Shown: positions 1-8,136 of the stretch, in pieces
Position numbering within the stretch: position 1 is the stretch's first letter
Layout: each line of letters starts with the position of its first letter
From: Mycolicibacterium tusciae
GTDB taxonomy: Bacteria; Actinomycetota; Actinomycetes; Mycobacteriales; Mycobacteriaceae
NCBI RefSeq assembly: GCF_002086795.1
Contig: NZ_MVIM01000013.1
Coordinates: 62,001 to 126,000, forward strand
DNA: 64,000 bases
Reading direction: 5' to 3'
Program-made: the position numbers and the translations under genes
Notes under the pieces: generated by a model
What the model saw: the letters and a program-made list of their open reading frames with translations, nothing else
Database searches by the model: none
Told to the model about the DNA's origin: nothing

Positions 1-381
1 TTCCGTGACGACCTTGCCGGGCCACAGCCCCGACGCGTCGACGTCGGCGATGGTGTCCAGCGCGACGGCCTTCTGCTCGTCGTCGAGGTAGAAGATCGCC
101 GAGCGGTAACTCGTGCCGACGTCATTGCCCTGCCGGTTCTTCGTCGTCGGATCGTGGATCTGGAAGAAGAACTCGAGCAGCGCGCGGTAGTCGGTCTGCG
201 CCGGGTCGTAGACGATCTCGATGGCCTCGGCGTGACCGGGGTGGTTGCGGTACGTCGCGTTCGCGTTCTCGCCGCCGGTGTAGCCGACGCGGGTGTCGAC
301 CACCCCGGGCTGCTTACGGATCAGATCCTCCATGCCCCAGAAGCAGCCGCCGGCCAGGATCGCCTTCCTGTACTCACTCAT
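1..381 (-). CDS. msrA: Peptide methionine-S-sulfoxide reductase MsrA (3' end outside window)
   Basis: Reduces methionine-S-sulfoxide in proteins and free methionine in the cytosol. The first 127 codons are present and the rest lies beyond the left edge. The catalytic motif GGCFWGME sits about 10 residues from the start. Downstream the family blocks GYTGGE, YRNHPGHAEAIEI and YRSAIFY can be read. The ATG (379-381) overlaps the TGA of msrB as ATGA, so the two genes look translationally coupled with msrB first. The pair repairs both methionine sulfoxide diastereomers. Identification is secure; completeness of the C-terminus cannot be judged. Confidence 0.96.
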   Translation of the reverse strand, partial: MSEYRKAILAGGCFWGMEDLIRKQPGVVDTRVGYTGGENANATYRNHPGHAEAIEIVYDPAQTDYRALLEFFFQIHDPTTKNRQGNDVGTSYRSAIFYLDDEQKAVALDTIADVDASGLWPGKVVTE

Positions 382-839
382 GCCTGTGCCTCCTTCTTCT
401 CGAAGAGCCTCTTGTAGTCGCCATAACCCTCGGCGTCCAGATCATTGAGGTGGATGAACCTCAGCGAAGCCGAGTTGATGCAGTAGCGCAACCCACCCTC
501 GGATCGCGGGCCGTCGGTGAACACGTGCCCGAGATGGCTGTCGCCCTGTGCCGACCTGACCTCGGTGCGCTTCATGAACAGGGTGCGGTCAACTTTCTCG
601 ACCACGTTCGCGTCCTCGATCGGCCGGGTGAAGCTCGGCCAGCCGGTGCCGCTCTCGAACTTGTCGACCGAGGCGAACAACGGTTCGCCGGACACCACGT
701 CGACGTAGATGCCGGGCTCGTGGTTGTCCCAGTACTCGCCGGTGAACGGGCGCTCGGTGCCGTTCTCCTGGGTGACGTGATACTGCTCCGGCGACAACGC
801 ACTGACCGCGGCGGGATTCTTGTTGTATTGCACGCTCAT
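378..839 (-). CDS. msrB: Peptide methionine-R-sulfoxide reductase MsrB, zinc-less form
   Basis: 153 aa starting at MSVQYNKNP; the frame stays open upstream, but this ATG gives the usual family N-terminus. SelR/MsrB blocks are clear: GTERPFTGEYWDN, FESGTGWPSF, GHVFTDGP and the catalytic region RYCINSASLRF with its Cys near residue 124. The two CxxC pairs that bind structural zinc in many MsrBs are absent; where they would lie the protein reads YVDVVSGEPLF. It is therefore the zinc-free type, as I recall unlike the CxxC-containing Rv2674 of M. tuberculosis. It is transcribed ahead of msrA with a 4-nt stop/start overlap. Confidence 0.95.
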   Translation of the reverse strand: MSVQYNKNPAAVSALSPEQYHVTQENGTERPFTGEYWDNHEPGIYVDVVSGEPLFASVDKFESGTGWPSFTRPIEDANVVEKVDRTLFMKRTEVRSAQGDSHLGHVFTDGPRSEGGLRYCINSASLRFIHLNDLDAEGYGDYKRLFEKKEAQA

Positions 840-889
840 ATAACGGCCCGGGTAACGGCGCTGTTCCGTGCGGAGATTACGGAAGTGTG

Positions 890-1288
890 ATGCGTACCAG
901 CCTTGCCCTCGCCGCTGTCGTCGGCGCCGTTTGGGTCGCACCTGCGGCATCCGCGGAGACGACGGTATTGCCGGAACGACAGGGACCCGCAGGAGTCGTC
1001 TTCGTCGACAATCCGGCGATCGTGGACGCCCATCCGATGCCCGCCGACTCGTTCAGCCGCGTTTCCGGCGATGACGCCGTCGCCGTGCACTTCACGACCG
1101 GAACACCAGAGTGCTACGGCGTGCATGCCACCGTCACCGAGACCGCCGAGACCGTCAGCGTCGAGTTGCTTTCCGGCACGCGGCCCGAGGCGGTCGGCCG
1201 TGCCTGCATCATGATCGCGGTATCCGGCACCGTCGAGGTGCCGCTGGCCGGCCCGCTCGGTGACCGGCGGGTTCTCAGCGTGTCCTGA
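890..1288 (+). CDS. Small exported protein of unknown function
   Basis: 132 aa with a typical Sec signal peptide: MRTSL, a hydrophobic core of about 14 residues, then a predicted cut after ASA near residue 22. The mature part (about 110 aa) has two cysteines (in PECYGVH and GRACIMI) that could form a disulfide outside the cytoplasm. An in-frame GTG lies three bases earlier, but GGAAG at 881-885 spaces better to this ATG. It diverges from msrB with about 50 bp between the genes. I do not recognise a family. Confidence 0.75.
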   Translation: MRTSLALAAVVGAVWVAPAASAETTVLPERQGPAGVVFVDNPAIVDAHPMPADSFSRVSGDDAVAVHFTTGTPECYGVHATVTETAETVSVELLSGTRPEAVGRACIMIAVSGTVEVPLAGPLGDRRVLSVS

Positions 1289-1306
1289 CTGCTCGACAAA
1301 CCTTAG

Positions 1307-1320
1307 TAGAACGTGTTCTA
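1307..1320 (+). promoter_or_regulatory. KstR-type operator
   Basis: TAGAACGTGTTCTA is a perfect 14-bp palindrome that fits the published mycobacterial KstR consensus TnnAACnnGTTnnA at every fixed base. It ends 8 bp before the GTG of the SnoaL-like gene, a position where a repressor would block a short-leader or leaderless promoter. KstR represses cholesterol and steroid catabolism genes. Confidence 0.75.
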
Positions 1321-1328
1321 GTTCTGGT

Positions 1329-1847
1329 GTGACTGGCAGCACTTTCAGCCGCGACGAGTTGGTCGCGGCGTTCGAGAAGTTCGAAGCGACGGTCGATCGC
1401 GCGGCGCAGACCCGCGACTGGGATCCCTGGGTTGAGCAGTACACACCCGACGTCCTCTACGTCGAGCACGCGGCGGGCACCATGCGCGGTCGGGACGAGG
1501 TGCGCCCCTGGATCTGGCAGACGATGGAGAGCTTCCCGGGCAGCTACATGACGTCGTTTCCGTCGCTGTGGTCGGTGTTCGACGAGGCAACCGGACGGGT
1601 CATCTGCGAGCTCGACAATCCGATGCGTGACCCCGGCGACGGCACGATCATCACGGCCACCAACATCTCGATCATCACGTACGCGGGCGACGGGCTGTGG
1701 CGCCGTCAGGAGGACATCTACAACCCGTTGCGGTTCGTGAGGGCCGCGGTGAAGTGGTGCCGTAAGGCGCAGGAACTTGGCACGCTGCCCGACGAAGCGG
1801 CCGAATGGATGAAGCAGTTCGGCGGGCAATCGGGCGGGCAGAAGTGA
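1329..1847 (+). CDS. SnoaL/NTF2-like protein, possible steroid-regulon enzyme
   Basis: 172 aa starting at GTG 1329 (MTGSTFSRDEL). It has the SnoaL-like pattern: an N-terminal helix FEKFEATVDRAAQTRDWDPWVEQYTPDVLYVEH, then GTMRGRDEVRPWI, and a late strand WRRQEDIYNP. These folds act as isomerases, dehydratases or hydrolases of cyclic substrates; the substrate here is unknown. The stop overlaps the next gene as GTGA. A perfect KstR box lies 8 bp upstream, suggesting a role in sterol breakdown. No longer start is plausible because the operator would then lie inside the gene. Confidence 0.8.
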   Translation: MTGSTFSRDELVAAFEKFEATVDRAAQTRDWDPWVEQYTPDVLYVEHAAGTMRGRDEVRPWIWQTMESFPGSYMTSFPSLWSVFDEATGRVICELDNPMRDPGDGTIITATNISIITYAGDGLWRRQEDIYNPLRFVRAAVKWCRKAQELGTLPDEAAEWMKQFGGQSGGQK

Positions 1848-2866
1848 CCGCACTGGTCATCGGCGCCAACGGCTATCTGGGCTCGCACGTCACCCGCCAG
1901 CTCGCCGCCTTGGGCGGCGATGTGCGTGTCATGGTGCGCGACGGGGCCAACACGATCGGCATCGACGACCTCGATGTCACACGGTTCATCGGCGACATCT
2001 GGGACAACCAGACCCTGCGCGAAGCGATGGCCGGCGTCGAGGACGTCTACTACTGCGTTGTCGACACCCGCGGCTGGCTGCGCGATCCCGCGCCGCTGTT
2101 CCACACCAACGTCGACGGCACCCGCAACGTGCTGGAGATCGCGAAAGATGCTGGGCTGCATCGGTTCGTCTTCACCAGCAGCTACGTCACCGTCGGCCGA
2201 AAGCGCGGGCGCATCGCCACCGAGGACGACATCGTCGTCGAGAGGGGCCTGACGCCGTACGTTCGCTCCCGGGTCCAGGCAGAAAAACTCGTGCTGCAGT
2301 ACGCGCGTGACTATGGCCTGCCCGCCGTCGCGATGTGTGTGTCGACGACGTACGGCGCGGGCGACTGGGGTATGACCCCCCACGGCGCGCTCATCGCCGG
2401 CACCGCGTTCGGAAAGTTGCCGTTCGTGATGGACAAGATCGAGCTCGAAGCGGTCGGTATCGACGACGCGGCGCGGGCACTGCTGCTGGCCGCCGAGAAA
2501 GGCCGGATCGGCGAGCGTTATCTGATCTCGGACAAGATGATCAGCAACGCCGAGGTGGTGCGCATCGCGGCCGAGGCGGCCGGGGTGCCCGCACCGACCA
2601 AGTCGATTCCGCTGCCGGTGTCGTATGCGATGGCCGCACTCGGCAGCGCGAAGGCCAAGCTGCGCGGCACCGACGAACAACTGTCGATGGGGTCGCTGCG
2701 TCTCATGCGAGCCGAGGCGCCCGTGGCGTGTGACAAGGCCAAGCGGGAGCTGGGATGGCAGCCCCGACCCGTCGAGGAGTCGATCCGGGAAGCGGCGCGC
2801 TTCTGGGTCGGGCTGCGGGAGGCCAGACGCAAGACCAAATCGCGATCGGATGGCAGCGCAGGCTAA
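1844..2866 (+). CDS. NAD(P)-dependent epimerase/dehydratase (3-beta-HSD-like extended SDR)
   Basis: 340 aa, starting at GTG in the GTGA overlap. Residues 4-15 carry the nucleotide-binding GANGYLGSH motif. The body follows extended SDRs: DVTRFIGDI, HTNVDGTRNVLEIA, FTSSYVTVG. At the catalytic site the usual YxxxK reads YVRSR, so lysine is replaced by arginine; three residues later comes the common QAEKLVL. Transcription is coupled to the SnoaL-like gene and so probably controlled by the KstR-type box. Oxidation or reduction of a steroid-derived hydroxyl/keto group is a reasonable guess, not shown by the sequence. Confidence 0.85.
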   Translation: MTALVIGANGYLGSHVTRQLAALGGDVRVMVRDGANTIGIDDLDVTRFIGDIWDNQTLREAMAGVEDVYYCVVDTRGWLRDPAPLFHTNVDGTRNVLEIAKDAGLHRFVFTSSYVTVGRKRGRIATEDDIVVERGLTPYVRSRVQAEKLVLQYARDYGLPAVAMCVSTTYGAGDWGMTPHGALIAGTAFGKLPFVMDKIELEAVGIDDAARALLLAAEKGRIGERYLISDKMISNAEVVRIAAEAAGVPAPTKSIPLPVSYAMAALGSAKAKLRGTDEQLSMGSLRLMRAEAPVACDKAKRELGWQPRPVEESIREAARFWVGLREARRKTKSRSDGSAG

Positions 2867-2902
2867 TCTGAAGGCCGCCCTTCAAGATCAACGGCGGTGT
2901 AC

Positions 2903-5680
2903 ATGGCAGGCGGTGTGGAACATCCCCTGCGCGGCCGACATGACGAGTGCGAGGAGCTGGACCGTCTAGTCGAGGCTGCCGGCAGGGGTGAGAGCCGGGT
3001 CGTCGTGCTGCGCGGCGAGGCGGGCGTCGGCAAGACCGCATTGCTGGACTACGTCGCCGAGCGCGGCGCCGGGTTCCATGTCGCGCGCGCAGCCGGTGCC
3101 GAGGCCGAGGTCGAACTCGCCTTCGCGGGTCTGCACCAGCTGTGCGCCCCGATGCTGGACCGTCTGGATGCCCTGCCCGCGCCGCAACGCGATGCGCTTG
3201 CCACGGCGTTCGGCCGGAGCGCGGGACCGCCGCCGGACCGCTTCCTGGTGGGCCTCGCGGTGCTGAGCCTGCTCGCCTTGGTCACCGCGGACCGACCGCT
3301 GATCTGCATCGTCGACGACGCCCAATGGCTGGACCAGGTCTCTGCGCAGACGCTCGCGTTCGTCGCGCGCCGGCTGCTGGCCGAGCCGGTGGCGCTGGTG
3401 TTCGCGGTGCGCAGCACCGTTGCCGACGAGTTGACCGGGTTACCAGAGATGGAGATCCGCGGTCTGTCCGACGGGGACTCACGAGCCCTGTTGGACACCG
3501 TTATTCGTGGCCGCCTCGACGAGCGGGTGCGGGAACGGATCATCGCCGAGGCGCGCGGCAATCCGCTGGCGCTGTTGGAGTTGCCCCGTGATCCCGCCGC
3601 AGCCGAGGGCGGCTACGGTCGCCCGGACGCGCGCGCCCCGTCGAATCACCTCGAACAGAGCTTCGTGCGGCGGGTCAAGTCGCTGCCGGCGCCGACGCAG
3701 AAGCTGTTGCTGGCCGCGGCGGCAGAGCCCGTCGGCGACAAGGCCCTGTTGATCCGGGCCGCGCACCGGATGGGGATCACCCCCGACGACGCCGCGCATG
3801 CAGAGGCCGAGGGACTCATCGAGATAGGCACCAGGGTCCGCTTCCGCCATCCGCTGATGCGCTCGGCCGCCTACTTCGCCGCCGACGTCGACGATCGCCG
3901 CCAGGCCCACCGCGCACTCGCCGAGGAAACCGATCCGAACTCCGATCCGGATCGCCGGGCCTGGCACGGCGCCAACGCCGCGTTCGGCACCGATGACGAT
4001 GTCGCCGACGAACTCGAGAAATCCGCCGACCGCGCGGCCGCCAGAGGAGGTGTCGCCGCCGCGGCCGCGTTCCTGGAGCGGGCCACCGAACTGACATCGG
4101 ACCCGGCGCGCCGAGGAGCCAGGGCGCTGGCCGCCGCCGAGGCGAAGTTCGCGGCCACGTCGTCGGACGCGGCGTATGGGCTGCTGGCAATCGCCGAGAT
4201 GAGCCCGCTGGACGCCCTGCAGCGGGCCAGGTCCCAACGGCTGCGCGCGAGGATCTCCTTCGTCGAGAGTCGCGGCGGCATGGAGGGTGCTGCGCCGGTC
4301 GCCGACACCGCGCTGGAATTGCTCGATGCCGCCAGGGGTCTGGAAGGACTCGACGACGCGTTGGCTCGCGAGACTTACCTCGACGCGCTGGGTGCCGCGA
4401 TGTACGCAGGTCGGCTGTGCCCGCACGGCGGCCCCATCGTCGTCGCCGAACCGGCGCGCCACGCGCCTGTAGGCCCGCAACCGGCACGCCCGCACGATCT
4501 GCTGCTGGACGGCTTGGCGATGCGGTTCACAGCCGGCCACGCTGCGAGCCTGCCGACGTTGCGCACCGCCATGACGAAGGTGCTCGAGGCGGCACAGCAC
4601 ACCGACGACGACGTGATGCGATCGTTCTGGCAGGGCTTTCCCATTGCGCAGGAATGCGCCGCTGGGGAATTGTGGGACGACGCCATGTGGCACGACGTCG
4701 GCACCACCGCGGTTCGCCTGGCGCGCGAATCGGGTGCGCTCGCGATGCTCCCGCTGGCGCTGGCGACACGTGCGGGCACCCACGTGTTCGCGGGCGAGTT
4801 CGATGCGGCCGCGGCGCTGATCGAGGAGGCCAACACGATCTCCGCCGCAATGGGATTGGCGCCGGTGCGCTACCACGCCATCTCCCTCACCGTCTGGCGC
4901 GGCGCCGAGGACGAGGCAGTGCGGATGATCGAGGCGACGGCGCAACTGGCGGCGTCCCGCGGCGAGGGCAGGGTCATCGGCTTGCTCGGGTGCTTCACCG
5001 CGATCCTCAACAACGGGCTCGGCCGTTATCAAGAAGCGCTCACCGCGGCGAAGCGGGCGTGTGAGCACGAGGACCTGGGCCCGTACCGGTTGGCGCTCGC
5101 CGAACTCATCGAGGCGGGTGTCCGGTGTGGCGACCGGGAAGCGGCCGCCCGCGGAGTCACGCTGATGGAGACGCAGGCCGTCGCCGAAACGGATTGGGCG
5201 CTGGGCACATTGGCCCGCTGCCGGGCGCTCGCCGCCGACGACCAGACCGCTGAGGCGCTCTACCGCGAGGCAATCGAACGGCTCGGTCGCACCGGGATGA
5301 AGGTCTACCTTGCGCGTTCGCATCTCGTGTTCGGGGAGTGGCTGCGCCGCATGAATCGGCGGGTCGACGCCCGCGAGCAGCTGGGCACCGCGCACGACAT
5401 GTTCGTCCGTATGGGATCCGAGAGCTTCGCCGAGCGGGCCCGCCGCGAGCTGCTTGTCACCGGTGAGAAGACCCAGAAGCGTGCGATCGGCACGGGCGAC
5501 GGGCTGACGGCGCAGGAGGGGCAGATCGCGCAGCTGGCCGGCGCCGGCCTGACCAATCAGGAGATCGGCGCGCAGCTGTTCATCAGCGCCCACACCGTCG
5601 AATGGCATCTGCGCAAGGTGTTCGCCAAGCTCGGCATCAAATCCCGTCGGCAGCTGCGGGGGCGACCCGCGGTCACCTAG
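2903..5680 (+). CDS. Large ATP-binding LuxR-family regulator (LAL/MalT-like)
   Basis: About 925 aa. An N-terminal AAA/STAND ATPase has Walker A GEAGVGKT near residue 38 and Walker B LICIVDDAQ near residue 132. A long helical, TPR-like middle (about 330-850) follows. A C-terminal LuxR HTH (about 865-922) reads LTAQEGQIAQLAGAGLTNQE then HTVEWHLRKVFAKL. Such proteins bind a ligand, oligomerise with ATP and activate transcription. ATG 2903 is chosen; an in-frame GTG lies at 2897. Only 36 bp separate it from the epimerase gene, so co-transcription is possible. Target genes are not evident. Confidence 0.9.
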   Translation: MAGGVEHPLRGRHDECEELDRLVEAAGRGESRVVVLRGEAGVGKTALLDYVAERGAGFHVARAAGAEAEVELAFAGLHQLCAPMLDRLDALPAPQRDALATAFGRSAGPPPDRFLVGLAVLSLLALVTADRPLICIVDDAQWLDQVSAQTLAFVARRLLAEPVALVFAVRSTVADELTGLPEMEIRGLSDGDSRALLDTVIRGRLDERVRERIIAEARGNPLALLELPRDPAAAEGGYGRPDARAPSNHLEQSFVRRVKSLPAPTQKLLLAAAAEPVGDKALLIRAAHRMGITPDDAAHAEAEGLIEIGTRVRFRHPLMRSAAYFAADVDDRRQAHRALAEETDPNSDPDRRAWHGANAAFGTDDDVADELEKSADRAAARGGVAAAAAFLERATELTSDPARRGARALAAAEAKFAATSSDAAYGLLAIAEMSPLDALQRARSQRLRARISFVESRGGMEGAAPVADTALELLDAARGLEGLDDALARETYLDALGAAMYAGRLCPHGGPIVVAEPARHAPVGPQPARPHDLLLDGLAMRFTAGHAASLPTLRTAMTKVLEAAQHTDDDVMRSFWQGFPIAQECAAGELWDDAMWHDVGTTAVRLARESGALAMLPLALATRAGTHVFAGEFDAAAALIEEANTISAAMGLAPVRYHAISLTVWRGAEDEAVRMIEATAQLAASRGEGRVIGLLGCFTAILNNGLGRYQEALTAAKRACEHEDLGPYRLALAELIEAGVRCGDREAAARGVTLMETQAVAETDWALGTLARCRALAADDQTAEALYREAIERLGRTGMKVYLARSHLVFGEWLRRMNRRVDAREQLGTAHDMFVRMGSESFAERARRELLVTGEKTQKRAIGTGDGLTAQEGQIAQLAGAGLTNQEIGAQLFISAHTVEWHLRKVFAKLGIKSRRQLRGRPAVT

Positions 5681-5747
5681 CCGGACCATGGAATGACTAC
5701 GGACTTTCAAGGGTCCCGTGGTCCACCTCGGTCGACAGACTGAGTTG

Positions 5748-6470
5748 ATGGAACTTGCGAATCAGAAAGTCCTGGTCACCGGTGGTACGGCCGGTATCGG
5801 GTGGGAGGCCGCACGCCTGATGGCGGCCGAGGGCGCCGAGGTCATCATCTCCGGACGCGACCGTGCACGTGGTGGTGCGGCGGCGGCGCGGATCGGTGAC
5901 AACGCGCGCTTCGTGCCTGCCGACCTGTCCGACATGGACTCGGTGCACGCACTGATCGACCAGGCGGGCAACGTCGACATCGTGGTGAACAACGCCGCGA
6001 ACTTCGCCGGCGCCGCCACCGTCGACCAGGAACTCGCTGCATTCGAATCGATTTTCGACACCAACGTCCGCGGTGCGTACTTCCTGATCGCGGGCCTGGT
6101 CCCGGCAATGCTCGAACGTGGCCGCGGCAGCATCGTCAACGTCACCTCCATGGTCGCGTCCAAGGGTGTTCCCGGGGCGTCGGTGTACAGCGCCTCCAAG
6201 GCGGCGCTCGAATCGTTGACCCGCACCTGGGCCGCCGAGTTCGGCAAGCACGGGGTGCGCGTCAACAGCGTCGCGCCCGGGCCGACCCGCACCGAAGGGG
6301 TGGCCGCCGAATGGGGCGAGACCAACGAGGAACTCGGCCGGGCGCTACCGCTGAGCCGTACTGCGCATGCCGCGGAAATCGCCGAGGCGGTGCTGTTTCT
6401 GGCCTCGCCGCGGGCCAGCTTCATCACCGGTTCGACGCTGCACGCCGACGGCGGCGGCGCGGCGGTTTGA
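5748..6470 (+). CDS. Short-chain dehydrogenase/reductase
   Basis: 240 aa, classical SDR. Cofactor motif TGGTAGIG (about 10-17), structural NNAAN, catalytic Ser in NVTSMVAS, and YSASK (Tyr/Lys) near residue 146, followed by VNSVAPGPTRTE. Start ATG 5748 (MELANQKVLVTGG) matches the family N-terminus better than upstream candidates. An ECF sigma factor gene follows at 27 bp. That pairing recalls ECF41-type loci, where the sigma factor sits beside an oxidoreductase, epimerase or carboxymuconolactone decarboxylase. Substrate unknown. Confidence 0.92.
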   Translation: MELANQKVLVTGGTAGIGWEAARLMAAEGAEVIISGRDRARGGAAAARIGDNARFVPADLSDMDSVHALIDQAGNVDIVVNNAANFAGAATVDQELAAFESIFDTNVRGAYFLIAGLVPAMLERGRGSIVNVTSMVASKGVPGASVYSASKAALESLTRTWAAEFGKHGVRVNSVAPGPTRTEGVAAEWGETNEELGRALPLSRTAHAAEIAEAVLFLASPRASFITGSTLHADGGGAAV

Positions 6471-6497
6471 CGGCCCCGTCCAGCGGAAGGAATGAGC

Positions 6498-7115
6498 ATG
6501 TCGCACCAAAGCGTCGAGGACGCCGCAGTGACGTTCTCATCGTGCCGTGATCGTCTGTTCGGCATCGCCTTTCGGATCCTGAACGACAGCGCCGCAGCGG
6601 AGGACATCGTCCAGGACGCGTGGGTGCGGTGGCAGACCTGCGATCGCAACGTCGTTCTCGACCCGCCGGCGTTCCTGACCACCACCACGAAGCGGCTCTG
6701 CATCAACGCACTGCAGTCGGCGCGTGCGCGTCACGAAACCCACGCGGCCCCGTGGCTGCCCGATCCGGTGGATCCCCACGCAGACCCGCAGCGTCGTATC
6801 GAGCAGTGCGAGGCACTGGAACTCGCCGCGCTCACTCTGCTCGAACGGCTGTCCCCGCCCGAGCGCGCGGCCTACGTGCTGCGCGAGGCGTTCGACTATT
6901 CGTACGCCGAGATCGCCAGGATCGTGGAGGTGACGCAGGCGAACGCACGCCAACTCGTCAGCCGTGCGCGCAAACGCCTCGTCGCAGAACGCCGTGAGGA
7001 GCCCACGGGCGCCGAGCAGAAGCGGATGGTGGTGGCGCTGACGGTGGCCACGCACTCGGGTGACCTGGCGACCTTGGAGACGGTGTTGACCGAGGACATC
7101 GCGATGGCCGCCTAG
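6498..7115 (+). CDS. ECF sigma factor of SigJ/ECF41 type lacking its SnoaL domain
   Basis: 205 aa. Region sigma-2 (FRILNDSAAAEDIVQDAWVRW) and sigma-4 (LSPPERAAYVLREAFDYSYA ending in LVSRARKRL) are complete. After that the protein has only about 30 residues matching the start of the C-terminal SnoaL-like domain (VVALTVATHSGDLATLETVL) and stops, whereas SigJ-like proteins continue for about 100 residues. The TAG is interlocked with the stop of the convergent amidohydrolase in a shared CTAG. ATG 6498 is spaced 7 nt from GGAAGG; an in-frame ATG at 6492 is closer. The missing domain normally modulates activity. Confidence 0.88.
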   Translation: MSHQSVEDAAVTFSSCRDRLFGIAFRILNDSAAAEDIVQDAWVRWQTCDRNVVLDPPAFLTTTTKRLCINALQSARARHETHAAPWLPDPVDPHADPQRRIEQCEALELAALTLLERLSPPERAAYVLREAFDYSYAEIARIVEVTQANARQLVSRARKRLVAERREEPTGAEQKRMVVALTVATHSGDLATLETVLTEDIAMAA

Positions 7116-8050
7116 GCGAGGTGGAACAACGCCATGGCGTTGGCGTCGAGGATTGCGTGCGCTTCACCGGGATCGGCGACATCCATCACGTACTCGACCG
7201 CGCGCACGAACGTATCGCCGTCCTCGTACGGAAAATCGGTGCCCAACAGTATCCGGTCGGCACCAAAAGTGTCTATGGCACAACGCAATGCGGGCTCGTG
7301 GCAGTGGCTCACCGTGTCGAACCACAGCCGATGTACCGCCTGGCTGGGTGGCTCCGGAGTGCCGGGCGCCTCCCACGCGAGGTGATCGTCGGCCCTGCGG
7401 GTGAGCATCGGCAGCGCGCCTCCCAGATGCGAGCAGATGATCTTCACGCCGGGATACCGTTGCAGGTGACCGGAAGTGATCAGCTGCAGCGCGGCGATGG
7501 TGTCCTCGAACGGCGCGCCTGCCATCCACGTGATGTGGTGTTCGGTCACCAGCGGGGAGCAGGCGCCGTTGCCCGCCGGATGCAGGTACAGCACCGCGCC
7601 GCGGGTATCGAGTTCGGCGAAAATCGGCTCGAAGTCCGGATCGGTGATCGCGCGGTCCAGCACGCTGGTGTTCATCGTTACCCCGACCATTCCCAATTCA
7701 TCTGTAGCACGCGTTATTTCGGCGATCGCGGCATCGACGTCCGGCAGAGGTATGGCGGCAAAGGCGCGGAAGCGGTCGGGATGTGCGGTGACGACGGCGG
7801 CATACTCGTCGTTGACGTAGTGAGCCGCCGCGACGGCCCGCTCGGTGTCGGGGCCGTAAGGCAACTGCGGGGCTGCCGACAGCACTTGAATGTCGATGCC
7901 CGCGCGATCCATCAACCGCAGCCGCGCATCGAGCTCGGCGCCACCGCCTGCGCCGATACCTCGCTGGGTCGCGGTGTCGGTCTTGCCGAGAGCGGCGAGC
8001 CGGTCGAGATATCGGTCGGTCCAGTAGTGGGCGTGAACGTCGATCCGCAT
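7112..8050 (-). CDS. Amidohydrolase-2 family metal-dependent hydrolase/decarboxylase
   Basis: 312 aa starting MRIDVHAHYW. Metal-ligand positions of the amidohydrolase-2 (ACMSD/resorcylate decarboxylase) fold are visible: HAHYW at the N-terminus, LYLHPAGN mid-protein, CSHLGG, and the aspartate in LGTDFPYED. Proteins of this group decarboxylate or hydrolyse aromatic carboxylates; the substrate cannot be read from sequence. It diverges from the methyltransferase with a TCAACG-N5-CGTTGA palindrome just upstream of its start. Its stop codon interlocks with that of the sigma factor. Confidence 0.88.
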   Translation of the reverse strand: MRIDVHAHYWTDRYLDRLAALGKTDTATQRGIGAGGGAELDARLRLMDRAGIDIQVLSAAPQLPYGPDTERAVAAAHYVNDEYAAVVTAHPDRFRAFAAIPLPDVDAAIAEITRATDELGMVGVTMNTSVLDRAITDPDFEPIFAELDTRGAVLYLHPAGNGACSPLVTEHHITWMAGAPFEDTIAALQLITSGHLQRYPGVKIICSHLGGALPMLTRRADDHLAWEAPGTPEPPSQAVHRLWFDTVSHCHEPALRCAIDTFGADRILLGTDFPYEDGDTFVRAVEYVMDVADPGEAHAILDANAMALFHLA

Positions 8051-8055
8051 GTATG

Positions 8056-8097
8056 TCAACGCTATTCGTTGAACGCCGCGCCGTACAGTGTTCAACG
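8056..8097. promoter_or_regulatory. Candidate operator between divergent genes
   Basis: A perfect inverted repeat TCAACG-ctatt-CGTTGA occupies 8056-8072, 5 bp from the amidohydrolase start. A third TCAACG half-site follows at 8092-8097. The layout fits a dimeric TetR-like repressor controlling the minus-strand gene and perhaps the divergent methyltransferase. No regulator gene is adjacent. Confidence 0.5.
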
Positions 8098-8136
8098 GCT
8101 GGCGATTTGGATCGCGCCGCGGTTAGCCTCGGAACC

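Noticed and set aside
3479..5710. 743-codon open frame antisense to the LuxR-type gene
   Set aside because: Typical high-GC shadow; low-complexity Arg/Gly/Leu composition, no domain, while the sense strand has a full family match.
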